From assembly GCA_001899305.1 (NCBI GenBank), contig MKWL01000021.1, positions 317,992-381,991 of the forward strand: a stretch of 64,000 nucleotides of DNA, given 5' to 3'. Made by a program: the position numbers and the translations under genes. Under the pieces are notes generated by a model. That model did no database searches. It had not been told where the DNA came from and was given only the letters and a program-made list of their open reading frames with translations. This document shows positions 26,701-33,199 of the stretch, one piece after another. This stretch comes from Thiobacillus sp. 0-1251. GTDB taxonomy: Bacteria; Pseudomonadota; Gammaproteobacteria; Burkholderiales; Thiobacillaceae. Position 1 is the stretch's first letter. Each line of letters begins with the position of its first letter.

Positions 26701-28232
26701 CCTCCTACCGTGCTGTCCCAACTTGTGTATTGCAGCACCTCGTATGGCGGAACGATGGGCAGAATGTCGAAATGCTGGCGATTGATTTCAGACTTATAGG
26801 GAACGTCTTCCAGTGTCGTGTTGGCGTAATTGGGCGCTTTGGTTTTGACGTTGGCCTCGACTTCGTCTTCGAGTGCTTCCTGCGGCAACGTGTAATTGCC
26901 CTGTGCGTCCAGCCGGCTGGCGAGCCAGCTTGTGTAGTTAAAGTCGAAAGTGCTGTCGACGTTGACACCGGCCTGGTAATGCTGGTCTTTGTAAGAGGGA
27001 TCGAGCGGCACCCAGCGATAGCCTGAGTTGTCGAGCCCGGTTCCACGGTAGGCGGCATAGGGCAGACAGGCCTCGATCCAGACATGAGCCTGGCTCACGT
27101 AGTTGGACCCATAGCCCGCCGCCGGATTGCCGTTGCTGGCCAGCACCGTCGCGGCGGCCTGATAGCTTTTTGCGCCCACCCAGCGTGGGCCACGTCCGGA
27201 AGCCGCCATGGCCGTGGGATCCAGGACCGTGATATTGCCGCGAACATAGCGGACGGGAATGTTGGACGCGCGGAACAAGGCTGCCAGCAGGCTGGCCTGG
27301 TCGGTGGCGCCGCCGGATTTGCTCCACAGCGTGCCGAGCGCGCCTTTCATCGAACCGTAGTAAGGCTCGAACTTGATGTTCTGGTTGACCCACTCGAACA
27401 TGCGCACCGGGTTGTAATCGAGTTGCTTCGCCAGTGCGATGATGTCTGCGTTGGTTTTAGGCGCTTCGGCAGTGTCCGCCAGATCAGCTGCGGTATAGCC
27501 GCAGGCGGTGGCCTCGGCCGGGGTATTCTGCAGCACAACATGGATGAAGCCGCCGCGGCTGGCGACCTTTTGCTGCATCAACCAGTATGCGTCAGCGACA
27601 AAACGCGGGACTGCTTTGGCGGACGGCAGCGTCATCGGTGGGACAGGCTCGGCACGCCGCCAGTTGGGCTGCGGCAGGGTCTCGGTCGGGCGAACGGCAA
27701 GCCAGCCCTTGATACGGTTGGCCGCACGCCTTGCGCGCGCATCGAGGTTGGTTTTGTCGGCCTTCGAAATATCGTCGAGATCCTGGGCGATGGTGTCGAA
27801 GCGTAAGGCCAGCTTCTGCTTGAGGCCGATAGCCTGCGTAGCTTCTGCAGGCTGCCCCTGCGCCTTCAAGTCTGCTGCCTCATGATCGAGGCGGGACAGC
27901 ACTTCATCGCGCAGGGTGAGCATCTCCTGCCGCTTGGCGGCAGCTTCGGCGCGGCGGCTGGCGAGTGTGTTCTGCACTTCAATAGTCTTGCTGCCTTTCT
28001 TGTTGATTTGCGCGGCGGAGCGTTCGCCCCGATCGGTCAACTCCAGACCTTCGCGCAAATGGCGATCAAGTGCCTCTGATACCGGGTCGGGCCTGCCGCG
28101 TTGTGCGTCGCGCACCGCCTGGACGACGGCTTCCGCCGGCAAGGGTGCAGTCTCCTTGTGGGCCGCGGCCTGGGCGGCGAGCGCGGTTAGGCAGGCAAGC
28201 AGGCTCAAGGCTGAGGCAGCAAGGCGCTTCAT
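20769..28232 (-). CDS. Giant secreted RHS/YD-repeat protein with toxin-like tail
   Basis: A 2487-aa protein starting MKRLAASALSLLACLTALAA, a Sec signal peptide. In order: a helical, charged region (25-200); a transglutaminase-like domain (about 270-420) with GGATDQASLLAALFR, AHVWIEACLP and WVPLDPSYK, in which the catalytic Cys position is Ala; a long unassigned stretch; a Gly/Ser/Thr-rich linker near 950; a DUF6531-like entry (DPVNMVTGNLIHSERDISIK) near 990; YD repeats to about 2220; the RHS core RARYYHPGLGRFASRDPMG near 2260, ending at DPDGL near 2290. The last 196 residues are a variable tail with DAWRHAEWN, GYGHELVNF and MDLSNNSFGRG, a His/Glu/Asn pattern I associate with DUF6973. The ATG at 28232 has GGAG before it; two in-frame ATGs lie upstream. 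Probably exported and cell-surface or periplasmic, releasing the tail from an RHS shell. Confidence 0.85.
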   Translation of the reverse strand: MKRLAASALSLLACLTALAAQAAAHKETAPLPAEAVVQAVRDAQRGRPDPVSEALDRHLREGLELTDRGERSAAQINKKGSKTIEVQNTLASRRAEAAAKRQEMLTLRDEVLSRLDHEAADLKAQGQPAEATQAIGLKQKLALRFDTIAQDLDDISKADKTNLDARARRAANRIKGWLAVRPTETLPQPNWRRAEPVPPMTLPSAKAVPRFVADAYWLMQQKVASRGGFIHVVLQNTPAEATACGYTAADLADTAEAPKTNADIIALAKQLDYNPVRMFEWVNQNIKFEPYYGSMKGALGTLWSKSGGATDQASLLAALFRASNIPVRYVRGNITVLDPTAMAASGRGPRWVGAKSYQAAATVLASNGNPAAGYGSNYVSQAHVWIEACLPYAAYRGTGLDNSGYRWVPLDPSYKDQHYQAGVNVDSTFDFNYTSWLASRLDAQGNYTLPQEALEDEVEANVKTKAPNYANTTLEDVPYKSEINRQHFDILPIVPPYEVLQYTSWDSTVGGSAETAALPDRHKYRLLVAVKTSASSLLAQKTVNLVDLASQRLTLSFKGATSTDQTAFDTWFNAVDPAATPTCATTVNMVPSIKLEGVEQTSEAGSGTTLLCSTNNKLAMTVSLAELGANATRTSVNYANIRAANLEALHAYAWHTSDTYLAKRSALLLANVQANSSNPNADRDGIEGEFLNIAASKYSRYVADASKRAGELFGESGTVGSSLGLTSAQVKINYLFDLPYGLFRKGFLVDWPGGVYTGTRLDTPNAADLRAFKLAGFAGSAYEAYIWNEVANLDAVSTTRGLQFANEQGIEILQINNSTDWANQKCKLTNTCSNGALNTNPTSPVNTNYSAGDVTSIETQYVNAGYKLTIPRRMLQYPNSSGALGYAFYGENFGATKPAASFPIGGFSGGMTIEPASSTGTTGSGSTGGTSPEGTASGGYTGNNDPLGSLYNASLGTGIIADPYAPLAYQTLGINGYQAANGNSSGTTTAFDPVNMVTGNLIHSERDISIKGRGGMPIVFERWYNSKGAKDGPLGYGWTHSFNHYLRFYGLDGASAAKVSWTDGTGGERFFSTPNQTSGNISVGATFGGSPGIYATLTRLTGGTYRLTERSGMVYVFESVNATATDTQQKARLLSITDRNGNVLTLSYAPITGCTGTYVCKVTDSLSRSLTFSYNGSRISQITDFTNRTWQYFYDGNGDLVTFKNPLAVAGSQNPVTYQYYSSLDGAKLAHAMKQYTLPRSNGMRFEYYANGRVFRHTPFDTAGVPLTDHATTFAWAEFRREAKSIDAQGNARTFLFDANGNPLSITDEAGATTDYTYDQTAGRTHLRLTKTDPQGMVTSYGYDSLDNLSDVTLPSTRTLQYRDINQYGQPQRVKDADDNWTLNRYDALGNLTDVVRVKHGVVPVANTKPANTDILAWTQYAADSAGNPVKTRSLRDWTTAVLGDATTGTGPSLETAYDASKLNVVSLTRRGDTNGTPATLETDTYTDFAYDSLGRTTRGADSNWYAADTLYDSLDRPIKTPDGRGHQWDTVFDANGNPLTVGLTVNNAYLDGYYAAYDDLDQIERRVDYAGNATLTQYNALGQVSQITEADGYSVSFDRDPMGRVTGAYNQEGQRVSMSLDAAGRVRSSTDPNNLTTQYDYYHASGDGRLKRTTLPKITGQTQGRAVEVAQYDGIGRPLKLNTLAADGSIRDSYRFYDELGRLTRDVGPQVSATDTSRPVTCLVYTPLGFVAEVWAGATTDTTSKTCVLDGVTVKKQVARTFDDFGRKLTETDALNHTWKWTWNLHNQLIASQTPTQIAAGQSTVYAYGSKGAAGETQGQLKSRTMPGTNGHTVSYTRNALGQVTKAETKNGSNQAVVTYEYAYDPAKRLRIVTDSRPGMGIAKELTYTWTPGGRLAMVEDSDGHMASMSYDPTGRLASVTAPNGETIGFTYDAGGRLIETRLNSGQRTTQSWFEDGNLKQKQNLYNTTMLSSHLYTLDNQGRRATQTEIIAGVSKAWSYLYDNLDRLTTANDGTAETYAYDIWGNRRSKTRSGTTTAYLYDAAQQLTEVHSGSDTGPLIGAAVHDADGHMTKLCEVSTGGTVTNPAGDCTASGTGSTTLALVWNALDQLNTATRSGANAIAEGYVYDDSGRRIQKTSGATTTSYLYDGDDIHAEWAGSISGMPAAAYVQGPGIDNPLLRLTGTTNSPAATEAAYLQDGLGSVVGLANTAGTLTANQRFDAWGNKTASSGTIPQYGYTGREPDATGLEFYRARYYHPGLGRFASRDPMGMADSVSPYAYVANNPVNLIDPDGLLAALAGTPQAGKYWGMTAGADWQKYLGQATDWAYENTVGRYDRAVALGEQVKNADAPALALQLSGGDRQKAGQLLYNGQVDAWRHAEWNRQMAADPKVGSTFAAIAGYGHELVNFKDKIMGNGVPGQTWNQYFQETFMDLSNNSFGRGQAAQGVIRIDENSSGLTYGSGGPKGQPNIGPIDYMLGVVIQAPRN

Positions 28233-28280
28233 AGGGGACTCCATCGAATGCATTGTTGTGTTGTCAGGCGATTGGCTTGA

Positions 28281-28565
28281 TTAGTGGTGCATGAGCGGGG
28301 CTGACATCCCGGAATTGGTACTGCCGTTCGTTCGCAGGCCTTCATCCAGGTGGGGCTTAACGCTGCTCGCAGGCGTTACCAGGACCTCCTGCTGCAATTC
28401 CCTTTCGCCCTTATGAACGTGCCGAATGCTGAAAGGATTGGCCCGCCGTGGAATCGTGACTCCAGCACTACAGCCGAACTCAGTCTGATTCAGATCCCGC
28501 ACCAGGACGCCGCTTAGATAGCCGACGTAGCGCCGGCCCATCTTGAGCACGTTTTCACCTTTCAT
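28281..28565 (-). CDS. Small hypothetical protein upstream of the RHS gene
   Basis: A 94-aa protein, not recognised. It begins MKGENVLKMGRRYVGYLSGV, which is not a convincing signal peptide, and has a polar, His-containing C-terminus. The start is well supported by GGGGGAGTGAA just before the ATG. It lies 48 bp before the RHS start on the same strand, so it is probably cotranscribed with it. It could be a chaperone or leader for the RHS protein, but nothing in the sequence proves this. Confidence 0.55.
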   Translation of the reverse strand: MKGENVLKMGRRYVGYLSGVLVRDLNQTEFGCSAGVTIPRRANPFSIRHVHKGERELQQEVLVTPASSVKPHLDEGLRTNGSTNSGMSAPLMHH

Positions 28566-28668
28566 TTCACTCCCCCTTTTATTCCGGTTCCGCCGGAATT
28601 TGTGTTGCTCTTAATCCGAAATCCACACTGCTTTGGCAGCAGGTGGTTATCGCAGATAACCTTTCATC

Positions 28669-29562
28669 TCAATTGACTTGTGTGATAGCCACATCAAAGC
28701 CGGACAATCGATTGCCCGAGGCGTCGTAAGCTTTGAGGCTGGTCAAGTTGAGACTGGTTACCGAACCGGTGACGTAAAGCTTGAAGTCCTTCAGCGAACT
28801 CAGGGGTACACCCTTGACCGGCGTGAGCATGACTTTTATTTCTGAGCCATTGTCCGACCACATGAGGTTTTTAAGGTCGCCCCTCCCTTGAGTGACCCAC
28901 GGATCCCCGGTACTGCCTAGCGTCCTGGAAAAAACAGCCTCGATTGAGTTCGGTATGGTCCCTGCTGGTCCCATGAACTTAACAATAAAATGCGGGGCAC
29001 GCTCAACAGTTGTATAGGGGGTCTGTGAGCCACCGTTTACCGTGAAAGGATGTGTGGTTGTTGCCGGACCAGGAAGTACATCGATCGTGATTGAATCAGT
29101 GTTTAGGAGGACTCCACCAGAAGTGAACTGAAGCGATGCTGCGCCGGCAGCAATGTCCGTTGGAAGATCCAACATCACGATGGTTTGTGACCAATCGTTA
29201 TCACCTTTAGTCAGACTACGTGCATTCATTCCCCATCCATAAAACGTGTAGTCTGGGAATGCTGTTCCGTATTCCGTATGCGCCCGATCGGCCACCACAA
29301 GCTTGGATACAGGGTCGGGATAGCCTTGGAACACCATTTTTACCCTGGCGTCACCGGGACTATAGGTGTATGGAGAACCGCTTTGGGGACTAATGCTCAC
29401 AGTGAGATTGCTGCGGTTGATCTTCTGCTGATAGCCAATCGCCACCGCAATCGTCTCGCCGGGGCGTGCGCCTGTTGTGAAAGTATTAACCCCTGTACAC
29501 CCCACCAAGGCTCCGCTTAGACACGCCAAGCCCATCTTAAGCATACTGACATAGCGTTTCAT
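28669..29562 (-). CDS. Island lipoprotein, paralogue B
   Basis: A 297-aa predicted lipoprotein: MKRYVSMLKMGLACLSGALV runs into lipobox ALVGC. The mature protein is beta-rich, with Thr/Ser/Gly-rich strands and no recognised domain. It is a diverged copy of the preceding gene: both have an early GxRPGETIAVA or ARAGDTVALA block, a YPDP-SKL block, a DWxQTxVxLDLPT block, GDLKN-W-D and a final AYDASGNR. An in-frame ATG at 29589 overlaps the upstream stop (ATGA), so a longer start that adds nine residues before the signal is possible. Probably an envelope partner of the RHS system. Confidence 0.75.
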   Translation of the reverse strand: MKRYVSMLKMGLACLSGALVGCTGVNTFTTGARPGETIAVAIGYQQKINRSNLTVSISPQSGSPYTYSPGDARVKMVFQGYPDPVSKLVVADRAHTEYGTAFPDYTFYGWGMNARSLTKGDNDWSQTIVMLDLPTDIAAGAASLQFTSGGVLLNTDSITIDVLPGPATTTHPFTVNGGSQTPYTTVERAPHFIVKFMGPAGTIPNSIEAVFSRTLGSTGDPWVTQGRGDLKNLMWSDNGSEIKVMLTPVKGVPLSSLKDFKLYVTGSVTSLNLTSLKAYDASGNRLSGFDVAITQVN

Positions 29563-29585
29563 ACAGCCCCCCAATGCTCGGTTAG

Positions 29586-30512
29586 TCATGGCGTATAGCT
29601 CGCGGCAGCGACGATATCCGGGACGCGATTTCCGGAAGCGTCATAGGCAATTACGTCAGCGACCGTTAACAAACCCGCCAAGGGCACACCGCTCGCAACA
29701 TAAAACTTGAAATGTTTCATATCGGCGAGGGGAACACCATGACTGGTTGTAAGAAGAACCCTGAGATTTGTAGCCCCATCATCGTGCCAAGCCACGTTTT
29801 TGAGATCGCCGCGTGGATTCACTACCCAAGGTTTAGTCGTGCCCGCTGGATGGGTCAGATTCACTTGTATGGAATCTGGAATGGTCGATCCGGTGAATGT
29901 AACCGTGTAATAGCCGTGCCTTTCCATCAAAGGCAAAGAGGCGCCATTGCCACCGCCCTGACTATTAAGTGGATTGGATACGCCCGTACCTGAAATTACA
30001 TTTACTTTTATAGGACTGATAGGGACCTGGCTGCCGTCACCAGACATAGTCCCATTAGTCAAAACTCCATTGGGTCCGGACAACACGATTGACGCCACCC
30101 CTTGCGGGAGTGTTGTAGGGAGATCCAGATAGACAACCGTCTGATTCCAGTCGGCATCGTGGTTTGTATAACCAGAATCTACATACGAGCCAACTGTCGG
30201 CCCATTCAAGGCACCAACGCCACTTGTTTGGCCGGTCGCATATTCAACCATGAGCTTAGAAATCGGATCTGGGTAGAGCTGAACCACCGCCCGGATGCGC
30301 TCATCTCCGGGGTTGTAGGTGGCGACGACCGTATTATTCACATCACTGAACTGAACAGTAAGGTTGTCTCTCGTTACTGGTTGATTCCAGCCGGTTGCCA
30401 ACGCGACCGTATCGCCCGCTCTCGCCACCAAACCAAAGGTTCTTTGACCGGTACATCCTTGCACGATAGTCAAGCAAAGCATTAACCAAGGCAGTAATTT
30501 CCCAGTGTTCAT
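29586..30512 (-). CDS. Island lipoprotein, paralogue A
   Basis: A 308-aa predicted lipoprotein: MNTGKLLPWLMLCLTIVQGC is a signal peptide with lipobox VQGC. It is paralogous to the following gene (shared ARAGDTVALA, DWNQTVVYLDLPT, NPRGDLKN, AYDASGNRV). The ATG at 30512 follows GGAGGGTGGCG and overlaps the stop of a 39-codon upstream frame (ATGA), suggesting coupled translation; an in-frame ATG at 30527 is the alternative. Two related surface lipoproteins next to a secreted RHS protein suggest a scaffold or receptor pair, which is inference. Confidence 0.75.
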   Translation of the reverse strand: MNTGKLLPWLMLCLTIVQGCTGQRTFGLVARAGDTVALATGWNQPVTRDNLTVQFSDVNNTVVATYNPGDERIRAVVQLYPDPISKLMVEYATGQTSGVGALNGPTVGSYVDSGYTNHDADWNQTVVYLDLPTTLPQGVASIVLSGPNGVLTNGTMSGDGSQVPISPIKVNVISGTGVSNPLNSQGGGNGASLPLMERHGYYTVTFTGSTIPDSIQVNLTHPAGTTKPWVVNPRGDLKNVAWHDDGATNLRVLLTTSHGVPLADMKHFKFYVASGVPLAGLLTVADVIAYDASGNRVPDIVAAASYTP

Positions 30513-30628
30513 CGCCACCCTCCCCATCTTGGCGCTGGTCTGCTGCTAGCCCAGCACATAACTGAATCTGCATCCCCGCATCGAAACGTAAAACGTTCTG
30601 CTAAGAACATGCTGACATAGCGATTCAT
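30509..30628 (-). pseudogene. Fossil leader of a third lipoprotein copy
   Basis: A 39-codon frame begins MNRYVSMF, nearly the same DNA as the start of paralogue B (MKRYVSML), with a good GAGGAA ribosome site, then loses similarity and ends by ATGA overlap with paralogue A. It looks like the 5' end of a deleted third paralogue that now serves as a translated leader. Confidence 0.5.
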
Positions 30629-30663
30629 ATCATTTCCTCACTCATTGGTCAGTTCAGCATCGA

Positions 30664-32262
30664 TTAGTTGATACCCAACGCCTTTCGGATAATCTCGTTC
30701 AGATCGGCTGTGTCGAGTACCCCGTTCGGCGCGCCCACAGGCGCCAAGTCCGCCTGGTTGACCTGACCTGGCGTGAGTGTGGCCAGACCCAGCAAGTTTT
30801 GCTGTAGCAACGCAACATCGGCCACGTCCACTATGCCGTCGTCGTTGAGGTCTCCAGGCGTGCCGGGCGCCACGATTGCAATGAGGCCGATGATCAAGGT
30901 CTGGGCGCCTCCAGCATCCGTAGCCTTGTAATCGAATGCAAAGCTGCCAAGAGTGGTCGGTATGCCGGAAATCGTGCCGTTCCCTGCCATCGTGAGGCCG
31001 GGAGGGAGCCCCCCATTCGCAAGGGTGTAGGTATAAGGCCCTCCGCCACCCGCTGGCACGATGTTGTAGCTGAAGGCCTGATTGACCATACCGCTGACGC
31101 TAAAGGCGTTGGTGGTTACGCCTGGCACTGAATTGGCCCCGTTGTTGACTTGTCCCTGGGCATCAGCAACCAGTGGCTGGGTACCCAGTTTTTGCTCGAT
31201 CACGTCGGGAAGCCCATCCTGATCGCTGTCCGTGAGCTGCGTGCCGGCGGCGACAGGCAGTGCAGCCACCACACGGGCCGTGACGATGGGGTCGTTCTGC
31301 CAGTTGCCATCAGCGCCCTGTATACCAACAAGCCAGCCCCGGGCGTTATCGACGGCAGCAGTCGCAGCCGAGTCGCCCTCGGCGGCGAAGAGCGCCAGCG
31401 CCCGAATCGCCAGGGCAGTGACCACCGGTGAGGACGCTTCGAGATTGCCTGTTTGCGGGTTGCGTTCGGCAAACCCGTTATCGGGGTTTGCCTGGGCGAC
31501 GAGCCAGGTCTTGGCACTGGTCATGGCGGTATCGATCGCACCGGGAGATGTCTTGCTGCAGGCACTGCCGGACAGGAAGCGCCCGGCCTGGCGCTGCTTC
31601 TTGAGTTCGTACAGCATGACCGCCGTGGCGGCCAGGGATCCCGACGATGCCTGGGGCGGCTGGCCATTTTGCGGCAACGCTTGTGGCCAGGCGCCAGTCC
31701 AAGGGGAGCTTGCAAGTTGCGCCGGCAGAATAGCGCACAGCGCGGTGGTCGTCAGTTCGTTGGTGTCGTTGGTGTAGCTTACCCCGGCGCTGCGCAACGC
31801 CCCATATCCAAGAGCGGTATCTAGCATGCCCGCACCGTAGCCCGGATAAGCACCCCAGGTTGTGATGCCACTGGTAATGACTCCAGATTTGGCGATGCTG
31901 GTATTGCGCGCGTCGCGAATCCCTCCTGCAATGGTTTTGGCATCACGTCCCGCCGCGGCCAGCGTGCCAGTCTGCCAGGCCAACGCATCCAGGCTACTGC
32001 CTGGCGCGTTGCCAAGCCAGGATAGGGCACGCGTGTATTGGGGTGATCGGTTTATGCCACCGGCGATCATCGCATCCACGGCGGCGGCGGTCGCTTGTAT
32101 ATCCAGACCTTTCGGGCTGGAAAAAGAACCGTCGCCACGTTGATGCTGCACCAGCCATACCAGGCCTTGGGCACGGGCCTGGTCTATCTCGGCGGTCGTC
32201 GCGGCTTGGGTGGCTGTCGCGACGAACAAGCAGGCGTATACCAACAGCTTGCTGCGGATCAT
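30664..32262 (-). CDS. Secreted alpha/alpha-toroid protein with Ig-like and dockerin-like domains
   Basis: A 532-aa protein with a signal peptide (MIRSKLLVYACLFVATATQA). Residues about 25-345 contain repeated helical units of the prenyltransferase/squalene-cyclase toroid type (GLVWLVQHQRGDGSFSSPKG, AKTWLVAQANPDNGFAERNP, ARGWLVGIQGADGNWQND). These folds also occur in thioester-containing complement proteins; no DxDD cyclase motif is visible, so it is unlikely to make terpenes. Then come a Ca-binding DSDQDGLPDVIEQ segment, a He_PIG-like Ig domain (GLPPGLTMAGNGTISGIPTT) and a dockerin type I-like pair of Ca loops (GDLNDDGIVDVADVALLQQN and the ADLAPVGAPNGVLDTADLNE region). First gene of the island operon; probably extracellular. 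Confidence 0.8.
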   Translation of the reverse strand: MIRSKLLVYACLFVATATQAATTAEIDQARAQGLVWLVQHQRGDGSFSSPKGLDIQATAAAVDAMIAGGINRSPQYTRALSWLGNAPGSSLDALAWQTGTLAAAGRDAKTIAGGIRDARNTSIAKSGVITSGITTWGAYPGYGAGMLDTALGYGALRSAGVSYTNDTNELTTTALCAILPAQLASSPWTGAWPQALPQNGQPPQASSGSLAATAVMLYELKKQRQAGRFLSGSACSKTSPGAIDTAMTSAKTWLVAQANPDNGFAERNPQTGNLEASSPVVTALAIRALALFAAEGDSAATAAVDNARGWLVGIQGADGNWQNDPIVTARVVAALPVAAGTQLTDSDQDGLPDVIEQKLGTQPLVADAQGQVNNGANSVPGVTTNAFSVSGMVNQAFSYNIVPAGGGGPYTYTLANGGLPPGLTMAGNGTISGIPTTLGSFAFDYKATDAGGAQTLIIGLIAIVAPGTPGDLNDDGIVDVADVALLQQNLLGLATLTPGQVNQADLAPVGAPNGVLDTADLNEIIRKALGIN

Positions 32263-33101
32263 GGATGCACCCTCCTCAGGGTCAAGCTTTGGAGTTGTTT
32301 ACGTCTGTAGCTACGGCGTTACATGCCCGGTCGACACAGCCCACAATCCCTGGACGGCCCTTCGCAACATCAGCCCCCCTACCTAGACTGACGTTGATGC
32401 ATGCGTTGAATTGCAAACCATGAGGCTTGCGAAAGGCAGAAGGATGTGGGGTGGTGGGGAGATACTGAAAATCTTCAAGCCTTAAAGACGAGTGCCGCCT
32501 CAATGCATACTGAATCGAATCGAGGTTTCGCGAGTTTGAATTCTCTGGGCAACAGCGCGGACGTTGATAAGCCTCATGTGCGCTTTGCACGCACGAACGC
32601 ATCCCATTCGACATGGCTCCCCCCTCCCTTGGCGTACTACATTATTTATTTGTTCTTCCGCAAGGCGGGATCGCGTGCGTTGCGCGTCCCTTAGTTGGCC
32701 GGACTCTATTCTATAGTTTTCGTGTTTGTCAACCCCCCCTCACTGGGGTAGCCCTATCGAGCCAAGTCTCATGATTCCACACGCGCCATTTGCTGATGGC
32801 CCTGCCACCTTATACCGATTAGAGTGCCTTCCCTCGCTATTTCTTTGGCTGCGGTGCATTCTCTAGGTCATGAAGGATTCGCGCCGTATCCAGTTCGAAA
32901 TCGCAGAAGAACGAACACTCAAGATGCTCGCAATCATGGATTCCACCCCCTTCCCCCCGCTCGAATACGGTCGACTAATTGCACAAAGAACAGGCAATTT
33001 TTTGTAAGACGCGGAAAACACTCCGCGTGGACAGGGGCTTCCATCTCTTCACGAATTACAAAAAACAAGTGCAAGCCATTGATATTAATTAAATGTCGCT
33101 T
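32263..33101. other. Island end without a recognisable gene
   Basis: About 840 bp, more AT-rich than the surroundings. I see no integrase fragment on either strand. The best small frame is plus strand 32870-33007 (45 aa, MKDSRRIQFEIAEERTLKML), of protein-like composition; the same frame stays open for about 23 more codons after its TAA, ending in SLHELQKTSASH. It may be a decayed gene. Otherwise nothing is evident. Confidence 0.35.
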
Positions 33102-33150
33102 GGATTGTGATTCCTGTTGTCGTGGGTTCGAGTCCCATCATCCACCCCAC
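33102..33150 (+). repeat. attR: duplicated 3' end of tRNA-His
   Basis: An exact copy of 19507-19555. It lacks the 5' half of the tRNA, so it is not a functional tRNA gene. It marks the right border of the island. Confidence 0.88.
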
Positions 33151-33166
33151 CGTTTCACGAGAAATA

Positions 33167-33199
33167 GAACAAGGCCCGCGCAAGCGGGCCTTGTTCGTT
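33167..33199. terminator. Strong hairpin terminator right of the island
   Basis: GAACAAGGCCCGC pairs perfectly (13 bp) with GCGGGCCTTGTTC around GCAA, followed by GTTT. It is probably the original terminator of the tRNA operon and also serves the convergent minus-strand gene that ends at 33200. Confidence 0.75.

Larger units (their letters stand above)
19556..33150. mobile_element. 13.6-kb tRNA-His genomic island with RHS toxin cluster
   Basis: The segment lies between the intact tRNA-His and a 49-bp direct repeat of its 3' end. All genes inside are on the minus strand and are accessory (RHS protein, lipoproteins, toroid-dockerin protein), whereas both flanks are housekeeping. The right flank resumes with a terminator suited to the tRNA operon, consistent with an insertion having split gene and terminator. 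No integrase, excisionase or conjugation gene is recognisable, so the island is either decayed or mobilised in trans. Parts of it (28.3-30.6 kb and 32.3-33.1 kb) look more AT-rich than the neighbouring chromosome. Confidence 0.82.

Noticed and set aside
20769-28232. Type VI-secreted Rhs effector
   Set aside because: The protein carries a Sec signal peptide and no PAAR or VgrG part, and no T6SS gene lies near, so T6SS delivery is not supported.
30664-32262. Functional squalene-hopene cyclase
   Set aside because: The protein is exported, lacks a DxDD catalytic motif and ends in calcium-binding domains.
33102-33150. Second tRNA-His gene
   Set aside because: Only the 3' part from the anticodon arm onward is present; no D arm or 5' acceptor strand precedes it, so it is an attachment-site copy.
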